Origin: Chamaecrista fasciculata
Taxonomy: Eukaryota > Streptophyta > Magnoliopsida > Fabales > Fabaceae
Direction of reading: 5' to 3'
Assembly (NCBI GenBank): GCA_003254925.1
Contig: QANZ01037281.1
Location: forward strand, 68,150 to 132,149
DNA length: 64,000 nt
Part shown: positions 23,700 through 38,961 of the stretch, in pieces
Layout of the letters: every line of letters starts with the position of its first letter
How positions within the stretch are numbered: the stretch's first letter is position 1
Program-made: the position numbers and the translations under genes
The notes under the pieces: generated by a model
What the model saw: only the letters and a program-made list of their open reading frames with translations
Databases searched by the model: none
Told to the model about the DNA's origin: nothing

Positions 23700-24830
23700 T
23701 GTGATGATTTGGTCGGAAGGGGCTTTCGGTATGTCCACGTCTTTCTTTTTTAAGTTTTCGAACCTTAAAGTTAGAAATTAAATTTGTTCATCTTTACTTT
23801 TAAATCAAAATTAAATTAAATGATTGTAAAACTTATGAAATAATATTAATATGATTACTATTGAATAATAATATTAATGCATTTATAAAGAAGTTCTCTT
23901 TTAGCAAATTTACAATATGTTTATAATATCGTGAGTTAGTGATATTTGATCTTGGTAAACGAAAGTATGGCTAGCGTTTTACCTTAGTTCGTCGGGTGAG
24001 CCACTGAGACATTGATTGAATACTCCAATTGAAATGCCACAGGGGTGGCCTTGCAAAAGAGACTCTGACGCTCAAGTTAGTGAGAGATCGGAGTGTTTTA
24101 GGATTGAGAGATGATTGAGTAGCTAACCTAATTTTGAGTTAATGATTATATATTTATAGAGAGGGAGGTCGTAGGTTGAGCCAACGGGCTAGCAAGATTT
24201 TGGGGGAGTAAGATCCCCTGAATCTCGGAGTTTGTTGGAGAGCATAGAGGCATTGGGAGTTGACCGACTAGTCCGAGATATCTGGGAGGTGAGCTCTTGA
24301 TATCTCGGAGTCGAGTGGTTTATCAAGTCAAGGTGGTACAAGCAGGTGACCTGGAAAGCGAAGTGGGCTGGCGAGCGACGAGCACCACACACCATGTCAT
24401 AGTGATGAGACCAGGCGAGCCAAGGAGGCTTTATGGGGCTAGCGAGCGATCAACCCCAAAACATATATATCACTAGTCTCTCCCCTAATGGGGGGGGGGG
24501 GGGGGGGNGGGGGGGGGGGGGGAGTAAAGAATAGCTCTATCGGGCGATCCACCAGAGATGTGTATATCAAGTCTCAAAGGACATCTCCCAAGCGGTCTCT
24601 GGTAAGGGATCCCCCTAAAGCCTAGAAAGCAGTTAGAGGTAGTTGCAATCTCCTTATCCTCCTTCTCCCATCCTACGATATAAATACTTAATAATCATTC
24701 CTGAAAGGTACGCACTCACACATTTTCTCAACTACTATTCTTTTTAATATTTTTTTTCACAGAGCTATTATTGACTTTAGCATCAAAGTTACAATGGAGA
24801 ATCTAGTCCCACTGTTTTCTCTTGCAAGAA
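23700..24830 (+). mobile_element. LTR-retrotransposon remnant (LTR-like), with an assembly break
   Basis: The GC content and character change abruptly from the AT-rich surroundings. The segment contains phrases common in plant LTRs (GGTGAGCCACTGAGACATTG, a run of GAGACTCTGACGCTCAAG, TATAAATACTT at about 24680) and ends in a leader-like piece. No coding is recognised. A poly-G run with an N interrupts it. Limits and superfamily are uncertain; solo LTR is a reasonable guess. Confidence 0.45.
24490..24522. other. Poly-G run with one N (assembly artefact candidate)
   Basis: Thirty-two Gs surround an N at 24508. No other G run of this kind occurs in the window. It is typical of a contig end or of dark-cycle reads scaffolded together. 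Confidence 0.8.
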
Positions 24831-26071
24831 TTACGAGTCCCGCAATCCTGTCTTCATCCTATTTCCCAAAACTTCATCACATCTCAATTAGCATAGTTAG
24901 AAAAGGACAACAAAATATAGAAATGTAAAAAGAAAAAGACTCTTTAAGATATATGCGTTTAATTTTGCAAAATCATTTTATTTTTCAAATTATAATTTAA
25001 TTTCTTTAAGTTAATTTAAACTTTTATATTTTTACAATTTTGAAAATATGTTCAACTATTTTTTATATGAAATTAAAAATTTGTTCAATTTTCCAATTAA
25101 TATCTCTTAAATATATTGCAATAACTTTTAATTTTCATAACTTTTAGATTTAGTTAAGAATATTAAATTATAAACTATTTTATTAAATGCTAAAAATCAT
25201 ATTTTCAAAGATCCTTTTAAAAGAAATAATTTTTTTAAGGTAATATTATGGGTTTTCCCCGCCTAAAAAAAACAATTTTAAATTGCACCGAAGTAGTTGG
25301 TCAAACAAATAATTTTTTTTTAGTAAAAAGAGCAAGAAATGACAAAATGAAGCACAAAATTCAAATTCTGACTAAAGAAATTGATCAACCTTATATACAA
25401 ACATCTCTTTCTACGTTTTTTTTCCCTAGTTTTTCAATCTCCCTTTGTTTCCACGAAATGTTATCGACTGTACGTGTATATGAAAACCTAGGGGGATGAA
25501 TGAAATGCAGTAACAAAAAGGGCAGAGTAAAAACTGAGGGAAAAATTAAAAGTGAAGAAATTGAGGCATTATTAGTACGTAAAAGTGAATTTGATTGGAT
25601 TGTATGTCCCAGAAAGTGAAGATCAGACAACTGTTAAAAGAAAGATTTATGATATAAAGCTGAGTGTTGTGAAGCAAATTATAAATTCTGAAAAAGTAGC
25701 AACGCGACATGATTGCGTTGCAACCTCTGATAATATTGTTCATTGGAGACTGTAATTGCAGGGAGGGTCCTCACTCCTCAGATTATTATTAGTACAATTT
25801 GCGAAAATGTTCCCTGCTTGGTAAATACTAGGTCTTTTTTAATCCACGCCATTATCTTCCACTTTTAGCCACAATGAAATCAAATTAATAGATAGATATC
25901 TGTTTTTGCCAGAAAAATCATAGGGAGATATATTAATTGTCGATTAGCACTAATTATAAGTTTTAATTTACAATTTATATATATTAAGTTATCAAGTATA
26001 CTATCTAAATGGAGTATTCTTTAATAGATTGCACAAATACAAATTTCATTATTCAAAAAGATAGAAATAAC
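24831..26071. other. AT-rich intergenic region without features
   Basis: I see no gene or bounded element here. Only T/A-rich tracts and short open frames without family resemblance are present. Confidence 0.4.
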
Positions 26072-26750
26072 TAGGGGTGAATGGGGCTTGGTTAGGGCGG
26101 GTTGGGGAAAATTTTAAATTAACCCGCACATCAATTTGCCGGTTGTGGATTTTGTATTTTTTTAAAATTTAACCTGAACCAACCCAACTTACAAAAATAC
26201 GAGTTGGGTTAGGTTGAATCTGCCTAAGAAATTGTTAGTTGGACTAGCAATTTTGCATTCTTTTTTAATATCTTAGGCAAAATGCATCATATATAAAATA
26301 AAGTAAACTAACAATTTGTCCTTGAAAGATTGAAATATGCACTTTAGTCCTGAAAGATCAAAATGGTATACTTTTTACTCCATGAAAGATTAAAACAGTA
26401 TATTATTAGTCCATAAAAAGGACTAATTAGTATACCATTTTGATCTTTCAGGGACTAAATTATACATTTCAATCTTTCGGGGACCGAGTTATTAGCTCAA
26501 TGATCTTTCAAGGACCAAATTGCTAGTTTACTTTATAATATATTTATATATTAGTAATTAATTATAAAAATATATATTATATATATTTGTGGGTTTGCCG
26601 GTTGGGTTGGGTTCATAAACCTCCAGTCTGCAGACCAACCCGCAGGTGTGTGGGTTGAGAATTTCGAACCTAACCCAGCCCAACCCAACCCAACCCGTGA
26701 CTGCTGGTTGGGTTGGTTTTTATGGGTTCACGGATCAAGATGTCACCCTA
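26072..26750. mobile_element. hAT-type element, TSD GAAATAAC, with internal foldback insertion
   Basis: The ends are TAGGGGTGA and TCACCCTA. GAAATAAC flanks it at 26064-26071 and 26751-26758. Subterminal arms repeat GGGTTGGGTT and CAACCCAACC motifs. The middle (about 26290-26548) is a second, nearly palindromic repeat (AAGTAAACTAACAATTTG mirrored by CAAATTGCTAGTTTACTT), probably a later insertion. Confidence 0.85.
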
Positions 26751-26858
26751 GAAATAACCATCGCCCCTGCTTGTAGCGCCATCTACACAGACACCTTACA
26801 ACAGGCTTCAAAGGCAATTGTTATTGGAGTCTTCTAAGGGATATGAAAAACATAACTA

Positions 26859-27458
26859 GGCAAAAGACTCTTTCATACCCCTAACGTTTGGGGTTAGTTT
26901 AAATTATGCCCATATCGTTTGTTTTGCGTCAGTTATTCCCCCAATGTGAGACGTTGGTGTCAATTATACCCTAACTTCAATTTTTTTGGGCCAAAGTCCT
27001 ACTTTGGTCCCTCAAGTTTGCTCAAAGTTCTGTTTCAGTCCCTCAAGTCTCCGACGAATTTTCTGGCGAGATACATGGCGGTCGTCGGAAATATGATTTT
27101 CGACGATTGTATTATTTTTCGGTGACTATGTAATTTTTCGGCGGCTTGCCAGTCATTTTTTCGCAAAATGGAGGCCTTCATTGAACTCAGGAGGTCAAAA
27201 CACCTAGGATTAGGAGTTTTCATAGTTGTCAGGGCCGCCGTGTATCTTGTCGGAAAGTTCGTCAGAAACTTGAGGGTCCAAAATAGAAGTTTGAGCAAAC
27301 TTGAAAGACCAAAATAGGACTTTGGCCCCAAAAAAATTGAAGTTAGGGTATAATTGACACCAACTTTTCACATTGGGGGCAAAACTGACATAAAATAAAC
27401 GTTAAAGGCATAACTAAAACTGACCTCAAACGTTAGGAGCATGAAAGAGTCTTTTGCC
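26859..27458. mobile_element. Long-TIR element, GGCAAAA family, 9-10-bp TSD
   Basis: Starts GGCAAAAGACTCTTTCAT and ends ATGAAAGAGTCTTTTGCC. AACATAACTA occurs directly on both sides (26849-26858 and 27459-27468). Arms of roughly 200 bp are mutually inverted. The centre contains Mutator-like GC-richer sequence (ATGGCGGTCGTCGG) but no coding frame. Related to the element at 57663-58244. Confidence 0.85.
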
Positions 27459-27788
27459 AACATAACTATTCCCTACCGCTCTAAGTTTAAAAAATTTATA
27501 TGCAATTTTTTATATGTTTGTTATGAGGTTCTTCCAATTACAAGTTTTAGTTATATTCTCTCTCTTTAATGATTGGTTAAATAAAAAAAAGTTTTTAATA
27601 TTTTTTCTACTATAACTAGTCATGTAATTAAAATAAAATTGCTACATGTCTTATTTTCATTAGAGAATTTTATAGTAAAGATATAAGGAATTGTATAAGT
27701 CTTGTCCTAAGAGAAATTGCTTTAATTGAGTCTGAATGTTTGGCTACAATAAAGATTGTTAACCGTTGTAAATTTGTAATATTATTAA

Positions 27789-28027
27789 GGGTAAATTACA
27801 CTTTGACCCTATTTTACTTTGATATCCTGTGGTTTGAAACTTGACACTTTAGTACCCTGAAGTTTTAACCGTTAACACATCGGTACCCTCAATCGTCTAA
27901 TTTTAACCGTTAACACATCTCCCTCTATCGAAGAAGAAGAAGAAGAAGAAGAAGAAGAAGAAGAAGAAGAAGAAGAAGAAGCAAAGTAAAATAAGATCAA
28001 CTCACAGGATACAAGTATAATTTACTC
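27789..28027. mobile_element. Small GGGTAAATTAC-family element with GAA microsatellite
   Basis: Starts GGGTAAATTACACTTTGACC and ends TATAATTTACTC. TATTATTAA flanks it at 27780-27788 and 28028-28036 (9 bp). Its left arm shares GTGGTTTGAAACTTGACAC with the element at 62080. A (GAA) repeat of about 17 units fills 27929-27980. Confidence 0.8.
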
Positions 28028-28274
28028 TATTATTAATTCCTTTTGATGGCTAGTTATGCTTTTAGCAAGTTTTCTTTAGTTGGGTCTTTATATCCTCGTA
28101 TTTTTTTTCCTTGGTTACTTGGATTTTGATCGTTTAACTTCTTTAATATTTGAATTTTCAAACAGAATTATTCTCTATATTTTTTTTCTTTATTTAATGT
28201 CAAAAAAAGAAAAACAAATTACTCAAAATAATACTTCGTAGTTGCATAACATACTTATAGTGTGTTTTTTTTTA

Positions 28275-28733
28275 GAGAAAATCTATTTTTTTGGTCCCTG
28301 AATTATTGTTATTGAGTCAATGATTTAGTTCTTAAATTGTAAGAAAATATTAATTAGTCCCTAAATTTTGCACTATCGTCAACCTTTAGGTCCTTAAATT
28401 GTAGGAAAATATGAATCAGTCCATAAATTTTACACCACAGTCAACCTTTTAGTCCCTAAGCTGTTAACCGTTGTGGATTTTTACACCACATTCAGAGACC
28501 AAAAGGTTGTCAGTGGTGTAAAATTCAGGGACTGATTCATATTTTCTTACAATTCAGGGACCAAAGGTTGATGGTGGTGTAAAATTCAAGGACTAATTCG
28601 TATTTTTCTACATTTTAGGGACCAAAAAATTGACGGTGGTGTAAAATTCAGGGACTGATTCATATTTTCTTACAATTAAGGGACTAAATCGTTGACTCAG
28701 TAACAATTCTGGGACCAAAAAGTAGGTATTCTC
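28275..28733. mobile_element. Foldback element, GAGAA ends
   Basis: The left arm (TTTGGTCCCTGAATTATTG, then GAGTCAATGATTTAGTTC) is mirrored at the right end (GGGACTAAATCGTTGACTC, then GGGACCAAAAAGTAG). The interior repeats GGTGTAAAATTCAGGGACT three times. Flanking T-runs hide the TSD. It ends about 280 bp before the next gene's start. Confidence 0.65.
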
Positions 28734-29010
28734 TTTTTTTTTTTTACAACAAAATGATCACTTTGCTTTTTGTTTGTTTTTTTACAAGTAATGATCATTA
28801 TTCTCAGAAGTTGATCCATTGAAAGCAGATTGGGCCTGTAGAGAAGTAGCCCTAGAAAGCCCACTAAACGCCTCCCATCAAACTCATGTTTCTCTGGATC
28901 AAACAAAATGCGAATTTGCCAAACACGGTCTTCTTCCCAAGAAGAAGGGTTTTTGAACTTGGAGGCTGATGCTGAAATTGCAAGTGAGATAGTTACAGAA
29001 AGAATCAGAA

Positions 29011-31952
29011 ATGGTAAATGAAACTGGTAATAATGGCTACTGTAGCAGCAGCGGCGAGGAAGACGGCGATGCCACGTGGAAGGCAGCTATCAACTCCGTC
29101 GCCGGAACTACTTCATATATTTCTTCCTTCGTCAATGGCGTTTCCGATATCTCCAACGGCAAGTCAGCCACCAAATCCAGTGATCCTAACGAGCATGACG
29201 ATGAAGACGACGACGACGACGAACCACAGAAAACCCACCAGATTAAGCACTACCAAGTGAAGGTCAGTACTTACACTCTTCGATCGTAATGTGAGTGTCT
29301 ATATTTTCTCATTTTATGCTTATAGTTATAGCTTATAGTTATAGGAGCGTGAGCCTCTGTTTATTGAGTTTGACAATATTTAATTCCTAATACTAACAAC
29401 ACATGCTCCAAAATCCAATTGCTTATGATTTTCTCTCTGGGGAAAAAAATATTTATTATGGCTAGTTACTTTTTGATTATTGAATTTACTCTTTTGTACT
29501 TGTTACATTCTCAACGTTGGTGACTCACTCTACTCATGTATTTTAAGTTGGTTCTTCAAAATAGAATAGATGTTCAATTTAGTGCTTGAATGTTACTGGT
29601 TAATTTCCTGGATTCAACATATAGCAAGTTACAGGTTTTACTAAATCCAAGGACGGACATTAGGAGGTTTATGAACAACTTGTGTCTACAATTAACTCAA
29701 ATCTGTATAACTCTCATATATTTCACATTAAAATATGAAGATTACATCACACATATTTATAGAAATGGAAATACAATGAGAAGAAAACCTAACGACTTAC
29801 TCAGCTGGAAGATATAGACTTCTTAAAACAAAAATAACAAACTGCTAAAATGACATTTTCACTCCCAGTATACTTTTAATATTTACAGTTTACTCCCAGT
29901 ATACTCTTCAGTTTACCTTTTAGGAACCAAATTGTAATTTTTTTTTTGTTTCCTTAAAACAAGGGAAAAAACAAATTGGTACTTTAGTTGGATTAATAAT
30001 TTAGCTGCACCTGCAAGCTACAGAAATTTGATCTTTTTTTTCCATCTAGTTCACAGTCACTATCTGGAATTGAGTTTGTGCTGATTAGTTTAGGCTTCAG
30101 GGCTGAACATCTTGAACAATGTTGATCATTGGAATCGTCTCCTGTGTCTTGGCAATTTTGTTTAACGCAACTTCATAGCATGAAGCAAGGGATATCAGGC
30201 ACCTAGCATTTAGTCATATATGGATAACAAGTTTCATGCTGTTCCGGAATGAACGAATAAAAAGTATAATAATAAAAAATTCAGTAATTATTGTAGTAAT
30301 TTGTTTAATACAATCATTTAGAGATGACATATATAATCTTTTCTTCTGGTATTATATGGTTTCTTGGACTAAATATGAATAGATTTTTGTGTTTAACTAT
30401 TTAATTGTAAATCCAATTCTGCCAAAGTGTATAGGTTATTTTGTTCCTATCCTTATGTTCTAATCTGTCCACAATGTTATATTTTGTATCTAGCATGTGA
30501 ACTTCTTTCCTACTTGTTAGCATGATTATAGTTGTTAATGCTTTGGACAGGCACAAAAACTTTTGAATGACATGTTAGAAAACACATTAGAAATTGTGAA
30601 AAACCCCAGCCCTGTCCCAGATGAGGATCCCGAGATCTATGACAGTGGCGTTCGGTTGTTCAAACATGCTCAGCCTGGGATAGTCTTTGATCATGTAGGT
30701 AAGTAAGTTTGTTCCTGTTTGGTAGTATTGAGGCCTTATCTATTGTTGCTGGAAGGGTTCTGACATTTGTTTAGTATCTTCAATCAAGAAAAAGAACTAC
30801 TACGTCACTTTTTACTCTATTATTTTAACATGTCTGTAAAACCTCAAATAAAACTGCAGCTTTCAGTGAAAATCAATGGCTGGTAGCATAGTGTGATTAA
30901 AAGTACTTTCATTAGAAACCTTAAGGATTGGAGCATAGATCAGCGTTCAATCTATTGTTTATTAAGAACAGAAATTATAGTTTATTGTCACCAGCAAATT
31001 TGCTTAGCTTTGTGATACTGCATGAAAATTGACCAATGACCATAAGTTATGCACTGGTTATTGGGGAGTGATGTGCAAGTTATTAGCTTCAGAGCAGCAT
31101 GCTTATTCTCTCCCTTGTATACTTATACTACATGGCGTGGCCTTCATGGTGGACCAAATATTTTTATTCGTTGAGAAAATTCATGCTGCTTACACAAGTT
31201 AATCGAAATATTATAGTTAAATTAAGTAATATGCGATATGTTCTGTCTTCCTTATTCGTTTGAGGAGTTGAACACCAAATCTTGAAGGTTGAACTCAATG
31301 TGCCTTCCTGCCGTAATATACATATCCAGACTTGATTGCTTCTAAATTGATTTTACATTCTTGCAAACGGGTACCATTCAAGTACTTTCATAATAGAAAT
31401 TTGAAAGAAGAGCCTTTTCTTTTCTTTTTGTTTATTAAAAGATTGTGGAAAAGATTAACAAATTATAAAGTTTGTTTTGTGTCTTTGCTTGATATGTCGC
31501 CAAAGTGCAATTGTATATTTTGCTTAAGGTTATTTATATGACTGCAGATGAGCCCCAACCACCAAGGAAAAGACCCAAAATACTTCCTGGAGAGGAGATT
31601 GATGAGAAATCAAAGAAGGTCCTCCCCCACTCTTAAACTAGATATCTATATCATAGATTCTGAGTGCCCATTGTGTCACTCTTGGTTATAAACTCGTGAT
31701 TTTCTTAACAGCTATATGTTGCCTCAACAGTTTAAGCGGCGGATTCACACTGTTGCTGTTGATGGGAAAGATATTTTAGCTGCAGCAAAAGATGCATACC
31801 AGAAATCTTTGACTAGATTTGAAGCCAGAGACGCAGCAGCAAAAGCTGCGGCCAAGAGAGAGTTGGAAAGAGTTGAAAATTTGAAAAAGGTTAGGGGGGA
31901 GAGATGGTTACCTTCTATGGCCAAAGAGAAGCAACTTAGGAATAGAAAATAG
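29011..31952 (+). CDS. Conserved plant protein of unknown function (At3g49890-like), four exons
   Basis: Exons 29011-29262, 30551-30698, 31548-31618 and 31731-31952 join in phase to 230 residues. I recognise no enzymatic domain. Visible are a Ser/Gly/Asp-rich N-terminus with an acidic run at about residues 64-74, a helical middle (AQKLLNDMLENTLEIVK, 85-101), a basic PPRKRPKI patch at 138-145 that looks like a nuclear localisation signal, and an Ala/Lys/Glu-rich helical, possibly coiled-coil C-terminus (about 170-230) ending in basic residues. From memory, an uncharacterised Arabidopsis protein next to the GH43 gene (At3g49890) fills this place, which agrees with the neighbours here. The 3' ends of this gene and of the APS kinase gene face each other. 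A nuclear role is a guess from the basic patch alone. Confidence 0.82.
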
Positions 31953-33156
31953 ATTATCCTGGAGGACAAGTTTCTCCACTTAAATGCTAGTTCCATTTGT
32001 ACCCAACTAATTAGTTGCCAGTTGAGTATGATTTGTTAGTGGAACTAGTTATAAGCTATTTGCAATTTCTAATATCTGAGTTATGATTTAGTTGTGAAAT
32101 TTTGGCTAAGTGAGATTTCAGAATATACGTACATGAAGCAAAGATCCTTAGACAATAGTGATACATGTGCAACAAAGCTAACACTATTCTGCTGTACATG
32201 GAAAATAGAAATTTTTATAATCTTTATTGAGTTTATTAGTTGTAAAGTTTAGAAGAAAAAAGATAAGATTAACAGTTCAAGTTGTCATTAGTTTATAACT
32301 ATATATTTTTAATATGAAGTAGACAATGAGTGACTGGATGAAGCACTTAGAACAGGAGAGGCTGCCAAATTTTCGGAAGCTTGATATAATCCAAAAGAGG
32401 TGTATTTTTTTGGGGGTCAAGAGAAACAGATATGATGTATTTACTGGAGGATTTTCCACATTATTAGGATACAATAGATAAATCACGATTACAAACCTGA
32501 ACTTCACTCTGATTAGAGAAATAAACAAAGGAATTCCTATTAACAACACAACTTTTTAGATACTAAACTATATATTTTAATTTTTTAAGGATCAAATTTT
32601 CAACTCGATAATCTTTCAAGTATTGAATTATTAGTTTAATATATTTTGTAACTATTGCGCTGGAACGCGGTTCCGATCCTCTAGTGTAGTAATCTCATGT
32701 TATCTCTATTGTACACCTAATTTGTGCCATTCATTTAATCTTATGATCAAATTTAATCTCTTCGGTACCTAATATTTTTTTTACCAATGTAATCTTAATG
32801 GATCTTCAAAATAATATTCTAGCCAATGTAAAGAGATTGAACTACATATATGTAAAACTAAATGAAGTGAAAGCAAAAGAAAAGCCCAAAGGAAGCAAAA
32901 GTAAACAAAAAATCGCGTTGGTTAAAACAGAATCCCAGATCTAACCTGCTTTACTTATCCTTAGAAGTAAAGTAACGCAATCACTAAACTTTACTAGGTT
33001 TTCTGTTTTGGCCAAAACTAAACTTTACTAGTTTACTTTTCCTATTTGGGTAAATTTAGGTAAGCTCCAGCAATAAAGTGTGCAAAGGGACGTGAGATGT
33101 CACTGCCTTGAGAGTTTTTTTTTAGATAGAAACTGCCTGGAGAGTTTAAGGATAGA

Positions 33157-33243
<87 letters not shown>

Positions 33244-33445
33244 GAAAAAAGGAAGCATCGCGGAAGCAACCGAATGTTGGTTTATATTGCACTGGTGAAA
33301 ACAACAAGAAGAACAACAATAATTGTCCTATACCCTCCTCATTCAACTTAGCCATTTGTTATTCACATACACTATCTATTCTATTCTATTCTATTCTATT
33401 CTATTGTCATCTACTCATCTCTCTTTGCTCAGCAAACAAACAGAG
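31953..33445. other. Intergenic region with a long TAA microsatellite
   Basis: The stretch holds the 3' flank of the preceding gene, AT-rich DNA, and a (TAA)n tract of about 28 units at 33157-33241. A short TTCTA pentamer repeat at 33377-33405 precedes the small ORF. Long Leu, Ile or Tyr runs read through the tract are not genes. Confidence 0.6.
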
Positions 33446-33646
33446 ATGGCGCATGTGGTTACAGTGGTGGTGGAATGTGTAGCTCACTTTGCCAGAACGC
33501 TTTGGAGACTTCAGGAACGACGTTGGTCTTCTACTTTTGACTCTGTCACCTCTCTCGCCATTTCTATTTCTCTCACCTTTGTAATCTGCTTCTTCTCCAT
33601 TACTCAAACACCAACATCAGCTACCATGGCCTTTACCTCCTTCTGA
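33446..33646 (+). CDS. Small ORF, 66 residues, one predicted membrane segment
   Basis: ATG at 33446 in a favourable context (CAGAGATGGCG) after a CT-rich, leader-like stretch. The product begins MAHVVTVVVECVAHF and has a hydrophobic segment near residues 38-52 (SLAISISLTFVICFF). I recognise no family, and no introns are apparent. It could be a short gene, the remnant of one, or chance. It lies between two convergent genes and reads toward the APS kinase 3' end. Confidence 0.3.
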   Translation: MAHVVTVVVECVAHFARTLWRLQERRWSSTFDSVTSLAISISLTFVICFFSITQTPTSATMAFTSF

Positions 33647-34409
33647 TGCGTTTCTTCTCCAAAATTCTAAATAATCAATCATGTTTACCTTCATTTTTCA
33701 TTTCTTTCTATTTATATTTTTTAGCCCCTATCTCCTCCTAAAGTAGCTAATGCTTCATCAGTTTGTTTAGGAAATTGACATCCCTTGATGTTACGTTCAT
33801 CGCAGTTGAGAGAATGTTGAAGGGAGGGAAAATAATATATAATGAGAATAATAATTTCGTGTTCATCCATTTCCATATTTTCTTTGGCAGTATAGGCCAG
33901 AATGCAGTTCTTTTTGACAGTCCTTCAATCTTCATTCCCACGAAGGATACCTGTTTCCGTATATCGTACAGAATCGTATTTCATGTAGAGAAAAATATGA
34001 GGCTAATGGAATACTATTGAATAAAAAATAAACTAGTGGATATAGTGAAAATCAGCACATGTTCACTTTATTGTAAAAATGTTAAATGAAACGCGACTTT
34101 GAATCGTTGAAACATCATGTTATTCGTTTGTTTCCATGAATCATGTGTTCATGGCATCCGAAAACAGTATTTACACTTGCATCCAGTGTATTATACTAGC
34201 TTTCAGGTGTTCCCAATTCTTAGTTGAAAATTACATGCTTTCACAGATACCACAGATACTGCACAAACATGGGAAATGAATGGAAGCAGACAAGCAGGAA
34301 ACGATGATTTCCTAGCTGCTGGTGCTGGAAGGAGCGATTATGTGCCATATGTTACACAAAATATATATATACACAACAAACAATACAGCAAGGCCTCTTT
34401 CGAGCAAAG

Positions 34410-37902
<3,493 letters not shown>

Positions 37903-38044
37903 CTCGTCGGAATCAGAAGAATTAAGCGGCAATTACACGATTCTGTCAAGAGAGGTCAAAAAATTGAAGGCGGCGACGACGACGACGACGGCGAGAGATG
38001 CCGTAACGGTTTTCAGTTATAGGAAATATTCCGCCGCAGAATAA

Positions 38045-38961
38045 AAGATTTGGTATATAAAGTAAGCTGCGTGAAGAAATGAGCCTGATGCCATCTGTGT
38101 GCTGTGTTTGAGTACCCAATGCTTAAAAAATCAATCACTTTCGCAGTCCAAATTTTGGGACTTTTGTGCTTCCTTGAAATTTTGGAAATATGTTGCTTTT
38201 GTTAATTGGGTTGTGTTTTCAGGAAAATGTCCAGCTTATGAATTTGTGATAAGTTTTATTCTGTGTGTGTGTGGCTTTTTTATAAAGAAACAAAAAAAAA
38301 AAAAAAAGTCAGCTAGGAAGGATACTTTAAAACTTGATCTTTACCCAAAGGGTTGGCAAGGGTATGATACCTTAACAATGGAAATTCTGAAGTGAAATGA
38401 AAAACAAAAAAACAAAAAAATTATTTTGGATGCTAGAAACCATCTTTGATTAATTATACTTTTGGGATAAAAAATATCCTTGGTGTATTAATCAAAATTA
38501 CTTTCTTTGTTTTGATGTATAGTTTGTCTTAATTTAGAAAGAATTTTCCTCTGTCCAAGAAAAAAAAAAGAGAAAGAGTTTTCTTCCTTGTTTTTTATTT
38601 AAAAAAATGAAAATAAGTTTTTATTTGGTTAAAGATTATCAAAAATTCAAAACAGTACCATATTTTTCCTTTTGACTATCTATCAAAATCAACCCACATC
38701 TCTAACCCTACAAATAATTGAAGTATCATACAAGATTACATGAATCCAAATCTCAAAAAAATCTTAAAATTTAATGATTTTCTAAGTAAAATTTTATTGT
38801 TATATTTGAATATAGACATGAAAATTCAAATAAATTAAGTTTATTATCTTGATGTTGTTTTTATATCTAATTTGAAATATACATAAGTATTTTTTAAGTG
38901 GAAATTCAAGGCTTCTTCAATCTATTATTTTTATTAAAAACACCATCCAATATTTTATATA
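38045..38961. other. 5' flank of the APS kinase gene and AT-rich spacer
   Basis: This region probably includes the APS kinase promoter on the minus strand. No other gene or bounded repeat is seen. Confidence 0.4.

Noticed and set aside
26919..27331. Short coding frames on both strands
   Set aside because: They fall in the inverted arms and centre of the element at 26859-27458.
33042..33355. Long poly-Leu, poly-Ile and poly-Tyr reading frames
   Set aside because: They are translations of the TAA microsatellite in different frames.
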